Shown here: positions 10,900 through 22,846 of the stretch, in pieces
Layout of the letters: each line of letters starts with the position of its first letter
Position numbering within the stretch: the first letter of the stretch is position 1
From: Campanula takesimana
Taxonomy: Eukaryota; Streptophyta; Magnoliopsida; Asterales; Campanulaceae
Reading direction: 5' to 3'
Assembly: GCA_026119855.1 (NCBI GenBank)
Contig: JAOWBW010000248.1
Span: 867,310 to 931,309, forward strand
DNA: 64,000 bases
The notes under the pieces: model-generated
Seen by the model: the letters and a program-made list of their open reading frames with translations, nothing else
Database searches by the model: none
Told to the model about the DNA's origin: nothing
Position numbers and translations under genes: made by a program

Positions 10900-11410
10900 G
10901 CATCTATGAATCACTAAGAATATTAGCGCTGTTACATTCATGGGGAAAGTACCAATTATTTATTCCATTAGGAAGAATGCAAGTGCTTTTCAACTGAGTC
11001 CTCCCCCACATCTTCTCTTAACACCCATTCCATTTTCTCAAAGTCAATCTCGTGCTTTATTGATGACGGATGATCCACCATGAAGAGCAGTTCCCGTGAA
11101 CTAACTCTCTCTTCTTAAATGGCATCCTCTTTAAGTCAAGTAGCTTCAGACTTGACAACCCGTCATTCAGTTTCATTTCCCCAACTATGCCATTACTGTT
11201 TAACAAGTACATTTACCCTTAAAGAAGTCCAAAACCACAATTTTCCAACCTTGGCCTGGAATTGGGACAAGTGCCCACTCAGAATACATCACGTGGTTCC
11301 GATTATCTCCTCTACCTAGTATTATGATTGCGGGTTTGCAATTGATACAGTTAACTGAGATGGAAGGATCTTCTTTAATAGATAACTGCATTAGATGAAT
11401 ATAGTTCAAT
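10900..11410 (-). pseudogene. F-box/DUF295 gene fragment, unit A
   Basis: This is a broken 3' half of the gene that is intact at 48070-49128. The minus-strand peptide near 11409-11200 (NHVMYSEWALVPIPG then LDFFKGK) matches the DUF295 region of the intact protein. The tail region around 10920-10990 matches its C-terminus at nucleotide level. The F-box end is missing and frames are shifted. TOPLESS-like exons lie directly upstream. Confidence 0.8.
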
Positions 11411-11474
11411 GAGGCCGAGTTAATTTGAGATACATGGGCTTAATTCAAACTAAAACTAATAAAAATTAAACCAA

Positions 11475-11805
11475 CTCACCAAAAATTCTCTGCAGGCAAA
11501 AGATTTGACATCCCGTTTATCCCGTTTCTTGAGACAAGATTCCATAAAGATACTTCCCCAACATCTGTTCCAACTACAAAGATCAATGATTGACAATAAG
11601 ACTTGAGAGTAAAAAAAAAAGTAATGAATAAACGGAGGGTGGTATAAGTAATGAAAAAACAGACCAACCAAAAATAAAAGTTGAACGGACAGGGTGAAAA
11701 TCCATGCTTCGTGGGCTTGATCCTTGATAGACTTCTTTGACAAGAGACATGGCAGTTCTTTGATGATGCTTGAATTTAGAGAATTGCATATGACCCCCTG
11801 TGAAT
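11475..11805 (-). pseudogene. TOPLESS-like WD40 exon fragment, unit A
   Basis: Two exon-like blocks on the minus strand resemble the start of the WD40 region of TOPLESS-family co-repressors. The first reads VYQGSSPRSMDFHPVRST (family form: NQGSSPMSMDFHP). After an intron-sized gap the second reads SLIFVVGTDVGEVSLWNLVS (family form: LLLVGTNVGDIGLWEVGS). A one-base loss near 11752 breaks the frame; copies in B and C keep K-D/E-LPMSLVK. No other WD40 repeats or LisH/CTLH regions are present, so it is a partial copy. Confidence 0.75.
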
Positions 11806-12105
11806 TAACTTTCATATCAAAAACAACTTAATAATAAAATTCTTAGCATGGGGTGGACTGGGTCGTTAGTAGACTATATTGGAGGTTCCACTTTAAAACA
11901 AATTGGTGATAAGAGAGTAGTCCCTTAAGTCTATATACCGGTACATGTTTGATTATTTATTTAGATGTGGGATATATTGTCTAACACGCCCCCTCATGTG
12001 TGACCCGCTGATAAGGTCGAGGGTTGAGCACGTAGACCTTGTAAAAGATAAGAGATAATGGGCTTGTATAAGAGAGTAGACAAAGGCCTATGTAGAAGCA
12101 GTGGA

Positions 12106-12346
12106 TATGTTTACCAGAGCTTGAGACCTCCCCAAAATAGCCAACTTTTAATAATTTTATGTTGAATCTACCCAACCACTCATTCTCTCTCTTCATTTTA
12201 CACCACTCAATTTATTCAACCAACACTACCAGTTACCCCAATCATTCTCTCTCTTTATTTCCTACCACACATTTTCCTTATTTTATCCTTTTTCCTTGGT
12301 TATTGTGCCCACCTCTTGCGTCTCAAGTGAGGTGGGACAGAGGGAG
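12106..12346. mobile_element. Degenerate Stowaway MITE, unit A
   Basis: The right end GGGACAGAGGGAG is followed by TA. The body is the reverse complement of the Stowaway at 53034-53278. The left end is worn. The unit C copy of this same insertion has received a solo LTR (36415-38340). Confidence 0.7.
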
Positions 12347-13239
12347 TATTGTTGTGATCCACTCTCCAAACATTTAGTTTTGTGAGAACAAGGATACCAC
12401 GAAAAAATGGAGGTAAAAACATTTAGGGTCGGAGTTTTTCCACAAAAAAAAAAAAAAAAAGACATTCTATTGGGTCAAGAATTCTTGAAAATGGACACTT
12501 ATTTAGGGAAAGAGGGAGTAACAAATCGCAACAAATTTCCAAGTTAACTAAACTAAAACAAAATTTAGATAAAGCAGATAGCCAAAGAGAAGTAAATTGA
12601 CAACACAATATTGACATATAAATACTTCTAACAAGCCTACTAACCACATCCAGCCTACAATTGTCACTCTATTGATACATCAAATTACCAAAGTTAACAA
12701 ACTTATAAACGCACAAAAAAAAAAAAATATATATTTAAACCACGTGCCAAAAAGTGAAGTAAATAATGAACACAATAGTGTTGCACAAATTCTTCTTACA
12801 AACCAAATGTATGTTTATAATTCGGCTATGTAAACTCTGCTACCGTGCAACACTTGTCTAAGGTGCCACAATGTTAAGCTTTCTTCGACTGAAAGTAAGA
12901 TCAAGTGAACTATGCACTGTTTACAATATTAAGGAAGTGGTAATGAGTTAATATACAGTCTCGAGGAGTCGTAGACAACTATTGTTGTTATATTATAACT
13001 AGGTCTATTGGACCATTTTAAATAAATAATTAGGAAAGTCTTGGTTAGGAATGATGTAAACAAACAAAATCTCAGTGTTGAAGATACTATTATTTCAGGA
13101 AAGCAAGGGTTAGAAAGAGCTTGAGTTAAAAGAAAAACAAGTTGAAAAGCAGCTTCTGGCTTAAATGCCAATGATATGCCATGAAACATGATCCAAATGG
13201 TAAGTAAAAAAAGAAAAGTTTGAGGAAAAGGAGGAATGC

Positions 13240-13362
13240 CTTAGATCGTATAGCAGAAGTCAACACCGCACAAGTCAAACCGCTAAGTTGTAAAGCCATT
13301 GTGTGTTGGTCGGTGATCTGAGTCACAATAGGAAGTTTGCTGTTTGGATCCAGCATACCTAT
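13240..13362 (-). other. Possible exon of unknown gene, conserved in units A and C
   Basis: After a TTTAATAG acceptor-like site the minus strand reads MLDPNSKLPIVTQITDQHTM and on to a possible end near 13240. The same peptide is encoded at 39370-39485 in unit C with almost no change, although the surroundings have diverged. I do not recognise the family. It could be an exon of the gene whose promoter-like region is at 14980. Confidence 0.35.
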
Positions 13363-14000
13363 TAAAGCCGTAAAATTAAATAAGTAAAACAGCAAAGAAA
13401 AATTTAACATAGCTGATAGTCTTAGGTTAAGCAAAGCAAAAATAGGTAGCATGGATATCGCAGGGTACAAAACTGGTAAAACAGCAATACCACTATGAAA
13501 TCCCAAGCAATGAGCTTGGTTGAACACAAAATTGACTTTTTTGAATGCTTGATAATTGCACCAATTCTACACTAATTTACATGGTAATTGACCGGAAATA
13601 ACACGACGACGTGTTTAGAATCAAAAAATTTCAAATAAGTGAAAGAAAGTTTTAGAAAAACAGTATGAAATCCCAAGCAATGAGCATGGTTGAAATGCAG
13701 CCAATAGAAATTATATTCTGCATGATATATCTAGCAAGGATATTAAAGAGTGACTACAATTCCAAGCAAAATCCATGATATATCTGCTGAAATTGGATTT
13801 TGATATCAATTAATAAAATTAAAGATCGGGACTCTTAGAATAACTGCCATACTTGTTGATCAAAGAATTTGAGTCCACTCACAAGCCAACATTAAACAAG
13901 ACAAAGATGCATAATATTACAGTATTCATTTAAGAAAAGAAACAAGATCAGTGCTAGTGAATTAATCAAATCTTATAACCAACTAGTAAGTTTATTTATA

Positions 14001-14165
14001 CTCACTCCATCCCAAAAATTCGCTATGGTATAAGTTTCATGAATGATGCTTTACTTGTTTGCAACCTACATGATATTGTGTAATAATTGTTGCTTAAAAT
14101 GGTACTATAATATGTACTTTGAGACAAACCAAAAAGGAAATTAAGACTTCTTTTGATGGAGGGAG
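14001..14165. mobile_element. Stowaway-like MITE (165 bp)
   Basis: Ends are CTCACTCCATCCC and GATGGAGGGAG, flanked by TA at 13999-14000 and 14166-14167. The corresponding part of unit C is deleted, so no empty site is available. Confidence 0.7.
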
Positions 14166-14709
14166 TAAAACCTTTTTGTATTATATCATCTCCGGATGGC
14201 TTGGCAAATCGAGTCGAAAAACAGACTTCTCATAACACACACTCGGCAAAAGTGTATATATTGATGTTGTATACTGGCTAAAAGATTTACCATCATATTG
14301 GGAAACAATAGAGCAATAATTTAGCTGGTTATAATGAGTGAGGAAACTAATAAAACACCAAAACTTAATAAACTATCTAAAATGATACAAGAAAGCTTGA
14401 CAACATTCATTAAAAATAGTCGAAATCTGAAACATGGGTATGCAAGGAAATCGCAAGCTATCAAATAAAGTTCAAAACATGGTATCTATAGATACAAAAA
14501 TGAGCTTATTATCACCACTGAGGTAACTGATAGAACATCAAATCTTAATAAACTGTAGAAAATAATCAAAGAAAGCTCTGTCAGGTATATATGGAAATCA
14601 AAATTATCCAATAAACTTCGTAAACTATATATATATATAAAAAAAAAGGAAATAATCAGTGAAACCCTAATAAAGGAGCAGACCCAAGATTGTATCAAGA
14701 TCAAGATCA

Positions 14710-15050
14710 AGCTATACCTGATCGTTTGAATTTCACGGCTTGAACGCCGGGTGAGTGCTCATCCATCTGCAATCCATCAACATATTAAAATTCTCAAAAT
14801 TATTGTTAGGTCTAACCCAATATTGAAAATACAAATTCAGATCAATAAAAAATTTATAACACTAAATACACACACACATCTTACGGAAAACAGAGCAGAG
14901 ACGGCAGATTGTGAAATGGACAGGAATCTTAGAATGAGGGACAGTGGCAGAGTGAGTGATAGAGACAGAAAATGTTGTATATATAGGGTGAGACATTACT
15001 CGGCTAGGGTAGACAGAAGTATAACCGGGCCGATCCTACCTCTGTGGGTT
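14710..15050 (-). promoter_or_regulatory. Promoter-like region and first exons of an unidentified unit gene, unit A
   Basis: The minus strand carries TATATATA near 14990-14980, then pyrimidine-rich leader sequence and a CCGTAAGA donor-like site near 14885. A GGATTGCAG acceptor leads into an ATG exon (14768 down to about 14716) encoding MDEHSPGVQAVKFKRS and ending at a GTATAG donor. Unit C has the same layout, but its ATG exon (40540-40490) is frameshifted. This could be the start of the transcript that once ran into the TOPLESS-like and F-box parts. The peptide is unknown to me. Confidence 0.45.
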
Positions 15051-15287
15051 AATCAATCCATTGAACAATGCTCGGAGTAGTAATTCAAGAGGCCCAATAA
15101 AAACCAGAAAAAAGGAAATTTTGGATGCATGAAAAATTAGCAGTGATTGTGTTAGAATGGGAAAATCCTAGATCCACAATCAATCATTTATTTCTCCCAT
15201 TCAATATTGTCCAAAAAATCATGATACCATAATGCATAATTTTAATCTAAAACAATAGGTATATTTGCTACTTTACGATAAGATATA

Positions 15288-15411
15288 CTTCTTCCGTCCC
15301 ACGACTATATGCACAAAATAGGTTTGACAAAAACTTGTATGAGAACCATGACTCGTCTCATAGTAGAGACGGGTCATTTTTGACCCATGACCCTCAGGCC
15401 CAAAAAAATAA

Positions 15412-15472
<61 letters not shown>

Positions 15473-16550
15473 TAAAATTTTATATTATTATTTTTGGTTT
15501 TTTTTTCGGTTTGTCAAAAGTAATAGTTACTATAACTAAATGTAACAAACGTGTTACTTATATGTAACAGTTTGTATACATAAAAGTAATACATATATAC
15601 AGAAAAGTAACAGTGTTTTTTTTTATGTTTTCTTCGTTTGCCAAAAGTAATACTTATTACAACTAAAATGTAACGAACGTGTTACTTATTTGTAACAGTG
15701 TTTATAGATAATTGTAACACATGTATAGAAAAAGTAATAATTCAACCATTTACATTTTTAGAGCTAAAAACACTTGATTAGTATTACATGTAAAAGTATT
15801 ACATTATCTATAGAAATATGTTATAATTTCTTTTATTAAAGTGTTACATTTACTTGTACAAACAATTACATTCATGTATATGAGTTGTTACTTTTCAAAT
15901 ATTACTTTCTTTCAAAAAATTAAAACAAAATACACAATATTTTACATTTTTGCAAAAGCACTATTACATTTCAGTATAAATGATAATTATATTTAGATAT
16001 TGTTTGGGTTACACGTAATTATAGTTAGTATTACATTTAAAAAAATGGGTAAACGAGCTTTTGTTTTTGTAAAACAGGTGTTACGTTTACTTATGAACAA
16101 TGTTACTTTATATGTATACAGTCATTATATTAAGTTATGGTAACTATTAGTTTTGGTAAACGACGGAAAAGCCGAAGAAAAAAATAGTGAAAAAAATGGC
16201 CAATGGGTGGTTGCCACGTGGCCGGTTATGCCCCATGGGTCATGGGTCAACCCGTCTCTTCTATGAGACGGATTTAGCTGTTCACACAAGAGACCACCTC
16301 AATAGGTTTTGCATGGGAATTAAGAGATGAATAGTAGTTGTTGTGAGTGTGAAAAGTAAAGTAGGAGAGAAAAAGTGAGGTAGGGAATAGTAGGTTGATT
16401 TGTGTTGTGAGTGTAAAACATGAAAAGTAAAGAAGGAGAGAGAATGAGTAAGATGAATAGTAAAGATTCTTTGCCATTTTAGGAAAACGTGACTTATCAA
16501 TGGAACACCCAAAATGGTAATTTTTGCACATAGTTATGGGACGGAGGGAG
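15288..16550. mobile_element. Large Stowaway-like TIR element carrying a second element
   Basis: The left end is CTTCTTCCGTCCCACGACTA and the right end is TAGTTATGGGACGGAGGGAG, flanked by TA. TATGCACAAAA/TTTTTGCACATA continue the inverted repeat inward. Unit A has the unbroken site near 8140. Most of its length is the nested element 15352-16272. Confidence 0.75.
15352..16272. mobile_element. Nested TIR element with (TA)n and GTAACA-rich interior
   Basis: The termini are inverted repeats of about 45 bases beginning CTCGTCTCATAGTAGAGACG and ending TCTTCTATGAGACGGA, with GACCCATGACCC/GGGTCATGGGTC inside. A (TA)n microsatellite lies at about 15416-15470. The rest is dense in GTAACA/TGTTAC motifs, like 45350-46745. 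No coding region. Target duplication not resolved. Confidence 0.65.
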
Positions 16551-17226
16551 TACATAGTATTTTGTGTTGAGTTTGAGTTTGAATTTGAGTTTGAGTACTA
16601 TTAAAATAATGTTGAAGATTATGCCCTAAGCCCTTGAGAAAGGCCTTACATTATGTCATGTTCTCATTTGTTATAGAGATAACAACATTGATCATTATAT
16701 GTTTTGCATGTTTATTATAATAATCTCCATCCCTAGTACTTACGAAGAACTAGTATAAGTTTAATAGATAATCATGTGATGATTATGTGTATACGATACA
16801 GTTAAACTTATAGGTACTTGTTGGTGAACATGAACTGGACATGACCCACCTATGAGATTTATGTCATGGTCAAATGTCATAATTAAATCTCATATAGTTA
16901 TATCATTGATATCCTTTGACATGAGATTATTACAGTCTTCCACATAACGAATTTAATATGTTTGACTCATTCTAACGTTAGCCTTAACCGGGTAGCCATA
17001 AGGAATGTGATTGGCATAATCGGAGTCATGTATAGAAGAGTAATAAGACAAGATTTGATTTGTCCCTATTCGGAGAGATATCTGCTTTGGTCACTCGATG
17101 AGTGAGATTGATGAAATGCGTGGCCACGCTCAAATGAATTGATTGGATCAATGTCGTTTGCTCACATCAATCTACTCGGGATCGGGAAAGCATTGAACAA
17201 TATAAGTTGACGTGGACCATGACTTA

Positions 17227-19593
17227 TGTCCAACAAACACAAATGTGATTTCCAGAAAAACAGGGCGGGCGGGCGCCTGAATAGGGGCGGGCGGGAGCCC
17301 ATTATAACAGAAGCTAAGGGTCAGAAAAGGGGGAAGTGGGCGGGCGCTTGGCAGGGGGCGGGCGGGCGCCCGGCCCTATTCAGGCGCCCGCCCGCCCTGT
17401 TTTTCTGGAAATCACATTTGTGTTTGTTTAAAACTAGGTTGTATTTTAGTTTGGGTTTTAGAGACGCATGAATTGAGTTTTCTTATCTTTAAATGTTAAG
17501 ATAGAAGTATATATAGGTACTCCTAAGATTTAGAACGAAAGGAGTGAAATTCGGAGCTAAAACAAGGATTTTTCTCTTTGTCCGGCCGAACACTTTTTAT
17601 AAATTGTCCGTTTTACGTTCAATCTTCCGGAGGCCATAACTTCTTCGTTCGGACTCCGTTTTAGACGTGTAAACTATCGTTGGAAAGCTCTTTTCGAGTA
17701 CTACGCAATGGTTCTATTTTACGCCTGGTTCCAGACCAGAATGGTTGTCTTATTGTTGAGGTTTAAGATCAAGGTGTAGTCTCGGTCTAGGTTCCGTAGT
17801 ACTATTCTAGTTGACTTAGTTGGGCACCGTGGAACTCTTTAGTAATTGAAATTGGTCCCTTTGTGAAAAATGGTGTTATGTAATTTGATCAAGTATTGTT
17901 TGGGAATGTTTGGGCATCTTATGATGTGTTCGTGATTGTTCCAATCGAATTTATTTTCGAGTAAGACTTGGTCTAGGTTTTAAGCGATGTCATATAGTAC
18001 CTAGAGGGTTGTTATTGAACACCAAAGTGTAGGTTTATCCCGGTTGTGATCATGTTCTAATAAGTGTAACCTTTTGGATTCGTTTGGGATGTTTAGAATT
18101 GGTTCGTTACGAACGGAGGTAAAGCGTGAATTGGCAATTGGGTACCTACGGTTTGATTAACCTTAAGGTGTATTCATTCTGATTTCCTACTTTGGAATTC
18201 CAGGTATGATGAGATGGTTGAGTTCATAGTCCTAGTATATCTTTATGAGTAAATGTTTAGGGTCATTTTGGTAATAGTCATTGTGCTATTTGTGAGCGAC
18301 CGTTTGGGTAGTACTCTTTATGAGTGACTCGATGTGTTTGGTATGGATCCTTGTTTTTAGTATCATCTTGTTTTAGTGATCAATATGTTGGACCCCTTTG
18401 AATAATACCGTTATTGTTATTTGAACTCTGTTATGAGAAATTCCTTGCTATCGTTGTTGTTAAACTCTTCATGAGTAATCATTGTCTCTTTATGGTGATT
18501 GTTTGGATTGGTTTACCTTTATGGTGATTATTTGGAATGGTTCCCTACTTTGGAACCCTAAACTGTTTAATTAAGCTAGTATTTATTACTTAGCATTTAT
18601 TTGGAAGCCCAGCTGGCATATTTGTTGCATCGGGCGATGGGAGAGATTATAATGGCAAAGCCAAGTCCATTATAATGTTGACCATTGTTTTGCCCCCTTC
18701 TTTACCCCTTTTCCAGATTGGCCTTGGAAAAGATAAGTTAGCTTCCTTTGGGAATGTATCTAGCTACCGAGCATGACTTTGTGTCATGGTTCTTGTCCTT
18801 TGTGACACTCTCATTGTTATTGGTTCCGGTTCCGGGTTTCTCTTCAGCTTTTATGCTACTATGAAGATGGCTTGATGGGTTGATTGATTGATTGGTCGGT
18901 CCTGACCGGGGTTCTCTTCAGTTGTCATACTACTATTGTTGATTGGTTGATCGGTTGAAGCTGCGCAGCGATTGTTCTATCAGTTTGGTGAAACCTTGGC
19001 TAAGTATCCTTTGTTACGTGTTTATTTCAGTCTTATGTGCTGCATGATGAGTTAGTCGTTATTTTCAACTGGTATGGGACAGTTGGCGATAGGGAGCTTT
19101 CTCATTTGTTGTTATGTGATTTACTTGTTCAGTTATATCGTTGATTTGCATGATATTATGCCATGTAGATGCATTTAGTAACTTACTGAGATTTTATCTC
19201 ACCCCGTTTCTTGTTTCAAATTGTTTTTCCTTAACACCCCCCCCCCCCAGGAAAGCAAGTGGTAGCGTTGTGAGGCCCGTAGTAGCGGGAATCTTCTGAG
19301 CAGGTTGATCGTATTTGGGATAGTTGCTCTTCGGAGCCTTTATGTATTTTATTGTGGGTTCGTAGTCGTTCAGTGTTTGTATATACGGTTGTACTTTGGG
19401 TATTTTTGTTAATAAGTTGTTCTTGCTTCCAAATTTGTTTCTAGTCTCCGAGTTATAATCTCGTTGAGGTGTTGTTTGATGGTATTGGTTTACAGTTGAA
19501 TTCGCGCCCGGTTTGGTATATTACATTTTGGAGATATACATTTTGTAAAGTTTTTTTTATTTATGAATCATTGGAGATTTTCGGGGCGCGACA
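17227..19593. mobile_element. Gypsy-type LTR (about 2.37 kb) nested in the Copia LTR
   Basis: The segment begins TGTC and ends GGGGCGCGACA, the usual Ty3/Gypsy LTR termini, with an LTR-like stretch before the end (C-run at 19240-19250). Next comes GTTGGTATCGCGTG, which resembles the start of a tRNA-Met primer-binding site. No matching 5-bp duplication is visible, so the left boundary is tentative and the copy may be truncated rather than a clean solo LTR. Confidence 0.55.
17232..17429. repeat. G+C-rich perfect inverted repeat, arms ~54 bp
   Basis: 17232-17285 is the reverse complement of 17376-17429 (arm motifs TTTCCAGAAAAACAGGGCGG and GGGCGCCTGAATAGGG). The ~90-base centre holds further GGGCGGGCG repeats. 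It stands out in AT-rich surroundings and could be a foldback MITE or a hairpin at the start of the Gypsy LTR. Confidence 0.85.
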
Positions 19594-20939
19594 GTTGGTA
19601 TCGCGTGACAAATAGATTGTGATATGTTCTATGAGGATAAATGAACTTTGTTAAGTTATATTATGTGGGTAATCATGATGGCTTGCTAGAGTCCGCTCAT
19701 GATTTATGAGAACGGTCTTGGTCGGACTCATTGCCAACTTAATATAATCCTATGGGGTGACACACAAAAGAACGAATCATTAAAAGGCTAAAATCGGATT
19801 TTCGGGAAAAGGCTGAAAAATTGGATTTCTTCAGAAGGTTCAGCCGAACCCCCTATAGGACTCGGCCGAACCCACCCCTTGATGCCCCCGAACCCATCCC
19901 TTGACGCCCCTAAACCTTTGCTGTTTCGGGCCAATTTCCTAATTCTGAGTTTTGACGGGTTTTACCTATTTCTCCTAAAACGTTTAGGATTAATAAGTAT
20001 AAATAGACCTCTCAAAACCCTAATTAGGCATGGGTAATTATTGGTAGCCTCCATATGTTTGAGAAACATATTCTTGAGTTTAGATTGAGAATCAAAAGCT
20101 CAAGAACACCAATAAATTCATATAGCCTTTTTCATAGAAAGAGTTTCTATTGGATCTAGCAATTCAGATCTAGAATTGTTCTAGATATTCGTTCGCGTGT
20201 GGATACACATAGAGGGTGCTTCCTTTAGCATCTCAAGTTCGTGTTCTTGTGATCGTGATTCGAAGAACGTGAAGAAGATCAAATCATAAAGCTTGAAGAC
20301 TTGAAGATTTGAAGATCCAAATTTTAAGCTCATAACAACGGTTAATATTCTAAATTCATCTCGTATTTAATTTATCATCATGAACGGGTCAGGGCTCTTA
20401 GGTTTTGTTCTTGTTTTCATATGTTGTTCCCGCTGCACATGATCCCTCAAAACCTAACAAATAAGTGTGTCAAAGTAGTACTCCTACCGTCCCCATTTTG
20501 CCGTTTTAGTGGAAAATGGAAAGTACCACTTACCCCAACCCAAAATGATAAATATATACTCTACTTTCTATATCCTTCACACTGACAATAACTATCCACT
20601 TTATTATTCTCTACAACACTTTTTTTTTGTCACACTCACTACACCTATTTTTTCAACATTTTTCTTTAATTCCGTTCTTAAAAGCAAATGGTTACTTTGA
20701 TTTGAGATGGAAAGAGTATTTGTTCAATGAATGAATGAGTTGTTCAAGCGATTGCTATTAAAACGGATATGAAAAATTAAGAACAGATGATTGGCGGACT
20801 CAAAAATATGTTTGTGTCGTGAGTTTGAATCTATTGAAAGATGGATATTAAATTTTTGAAAAAATGAGAATCGAATCTTATATATTAGATAGTGTATTTG
20901 ATTAAGACTAAAAAAGACCCTAGCCGTCACACACATATA

Positions 20940-21118
20940 CTCCCTCCGTCCCAAAATGATCTTCACATTTGACTATTCAAACATTTTAAAGATATGAACA
21001 CTTGATTCACCAGTCGTGTTTTGTTTGGGCACTTCTAAGCCTAGGTTGTAGAAATGTGAAGAATTTTTTGGGACACTGAAAAATGCCAAATGAGAAGATC
21101 ATTTTGGGACGGAGGGAG
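20940..21118. mobile_element. Stowaway MITE (179 bp), unit B
   Basis: Ends CTCCCTCCGTCCCAAAATGA and TCATTTTGGGACGGAGGGAG are flanked by TA. Unit A has the empty site near 9850. A close relative of the same length lies at 50906-51084. Confidence 0.9.
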
Positions 21119-21929
21119 TACTAAATTTTGTTCTCTTAAGGAAGGGTGGCTGCCATAGGTGGCGTGAAGCCACCGGATCTTCCACTAATACTCTCCCCCC
21201 TCAACAAGGATGGTTCTCGACCATCTTTTGTCCAGTTGGTGGAGAGTAGTGGAGGGATGGTCGGTAGAAACCTCCGCTCCCACTAATATATTTGGTGAGT
21301 GTTGGCTTGCTCCTAGACCACGGGCTAAGGCCAGAAACTATCCGGCGATCATGTTTTCGAGCATGGAGATCGATACGGCTGCTAAAGATTTAAGGTATGC
21401 CCGGTTTTAAAATTTTCTGGAGGACGACCAACTGTCAAAGAGATTGATGAACATATTGCAAAATTTTGGAGGCTTCAGGGCCCCTACATGGTGGGTTTAT
21501 TGGACCATCGCCATGTATTCATCTACATGCAATCAGAATCAGATTTGATAAGCATTGGAAAAAGATTCACACTCCATCTCCAACTATCTGTTTAGATCTT
21601 TCAGATGGACGGTGGAGTTTAACTTCAAGGTGGATGTATAAATCAAGATTGACTTTGCATCTTTCCTAGGGAAATAAATTAAACAAGGTATCAAGATAAA
21701 CAAAATCATGAATACATTCCTAACAACTCCATATACACAATGTTGGATCATATCATCATACTTTTGTCAACTAAAATGACATGAGCCAGAGGCAAGGTAC
21801 CAAAATAGTTACAAAAATCATTTATACAACAAAAACCTTAGCCTACTACAAATTTCCTCATCTGTTCAAAAGGAAATATTACAAAACAGAATTGAATCTT
21901 CAAATTAACAACTTAGTGATTCTGCATCT

Positions 21930-22440
21930 ATGAATCAGTAACAATATTAGTGCTGTGTAACATTCATGGGGAAAGTACCAGTTATTTATTCCATTAGTAA
22001 GAATGCAAGTGCTTTTGAACTGAGTCCTCCACCACATCTCAACTTTAACACCCATTCCATTTTCTCAAAGTCAATCTCGTGCTTTATTGATGACGGATGA
22101 TCCACCGTGAAGAGCAGGTTCCCGTGAACTAACTAACTCTCTCTTCTTAAATGACATCCTCTTTAAGTCAAGTAGCTTCAGACTTGACAACCCGTCATTC
22201 AGTTTCATTTCCCCAATTATGCCATTAATGTTTAACAAGTAAATTTACCCTTAAAGAAGGCCAAGTCCACAATTTTCCAACCTTGGCCTGGAATTGGGAC
22301 AAGTGACCACTCAGAATACATCACGTGGCTCCGATTATCTCCTCTACCTAGTTTTATGATTGCGGGTTTGCGATTGATACAGTTAACTGAGATGGAAGGA
22401 TCTTCTTTAATAGATAACTGCATTAGATGAATTTAGTTCA
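21930..22440 (-). pseudogene. F-box/DUF295 gene fragment, unit B
   Basis: It is nearly the same as the unit A fragment: the minus strand encodes NHVMYSEWSLVPIPG and LAFFKGK, matching the DUF295 part of the intact gene at 48070. The F-box region is absent and the 3' part is out of frame. Confidence 0.8.
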
Positions 22441-22514
22441 ATGAGGCCTAGTTAATTTGAGATACATGGGATTAATTCAAACTAAAACTAATAAAAAATT
22501 AAACCAACTCACCA

Positions 22515-22836
22515 AAAATTCTCTGCAGGCAAAAGATTTGACATCCCGGTTATCCCGTTTCTTGAGACAAGATTCCATAAAGATACTTCGCCAACATCTG
22601 TTTCAACTACAAAGATCAATGATTGACGATAAGACTTAAGAGTAAAAAAAATAATAGTAATGAATAAACGGAGGGTGGTATAAGTAATGAAAAAACAGAC
22701 CAACTTAAAAGATAAGTTGAGCGGACAGGGTGAAAATCCATGCTTCGTGGGCTTGATCCTTGATAGACTTGTTTGACAAGAGACATGGGCAGATCTTTGA
22801 TGATGCTTGAATTTAGAGAATTGCAGATGACCCCCT
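22515..22836 (-). pseudogene. TOPLESS-like WD40 exon fragment, unit B
   Basis: The two exon blocks match those at 11475. Here the first keeps the undamaged reading KDLPMSLVK followed by VYQGSSP-type sequence, where unit A has lost a base. The second block carries FVVETDVGEVSLWNLVS. The LTR at 22847 begins just beyond it. Confidence 0.7.
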
Positions 22837-22846
22837 GTGAATTAAC

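Larger units (their letters stand above)
8103..15265. repeat. Tandem unit A of the F-box/TOPLESS-like array
   Basis: The unit begins with GTATATTTGCTACTTTACG. The same phrase reappears at 15259, where unit B starts, and in diverged form at 41432, where unit D starts. A matches B over 8155-11800 versus 20461-22846 (and 15259-16609). It matches C over 11460-15260 versus 35220-36414 plus 38341-41450. Most differences are clean transposon insertions. Confidence 0.85.
16610..20459. mobile_element. Solo Copia-type LTR interrupted by a Gypsy LTR
   Basis: The insert starts TGTTGAAGATTATGCCC and ends AACCTAACA, flanked by the 5-bp duplication AATAA (16605-16609 and 20460-20464). Unit A has the single site. 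Outside the nested segment 17227-19593 the remaining ~1.48 kb reads as a single Copia-like LTR, with a typical leader (20020-20400) and no internal coding region. I infer loss of the rest by LTR-LTR recombination. Confidence 0.75.
15266..22846. repeat. Tandem unit B of the array
   Basis: The unit begins directly after A with the same start phrase. Its early part is split by a Stowaway-like element (15288-16550) and a solo LTR (16610-20459). From 20460 it runs parallel to A up to 22846, where a Copia LTR cuts it. It lacks the A-specific inserts at 8323, 9008 and 10167. Confidence 0.85.

Noticed and set aside
15416..15470. Possible hairpin in the (TA)n tract
   Set aside because: A simple microsatellite explains it. 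The same kind of tract occurs at 39980-40028.
17226..17471. Arg/Gly-rich 81-residue open frame
   Set aside because: It reads through the G+C-rich inverted repeat and has no sign of being coding.
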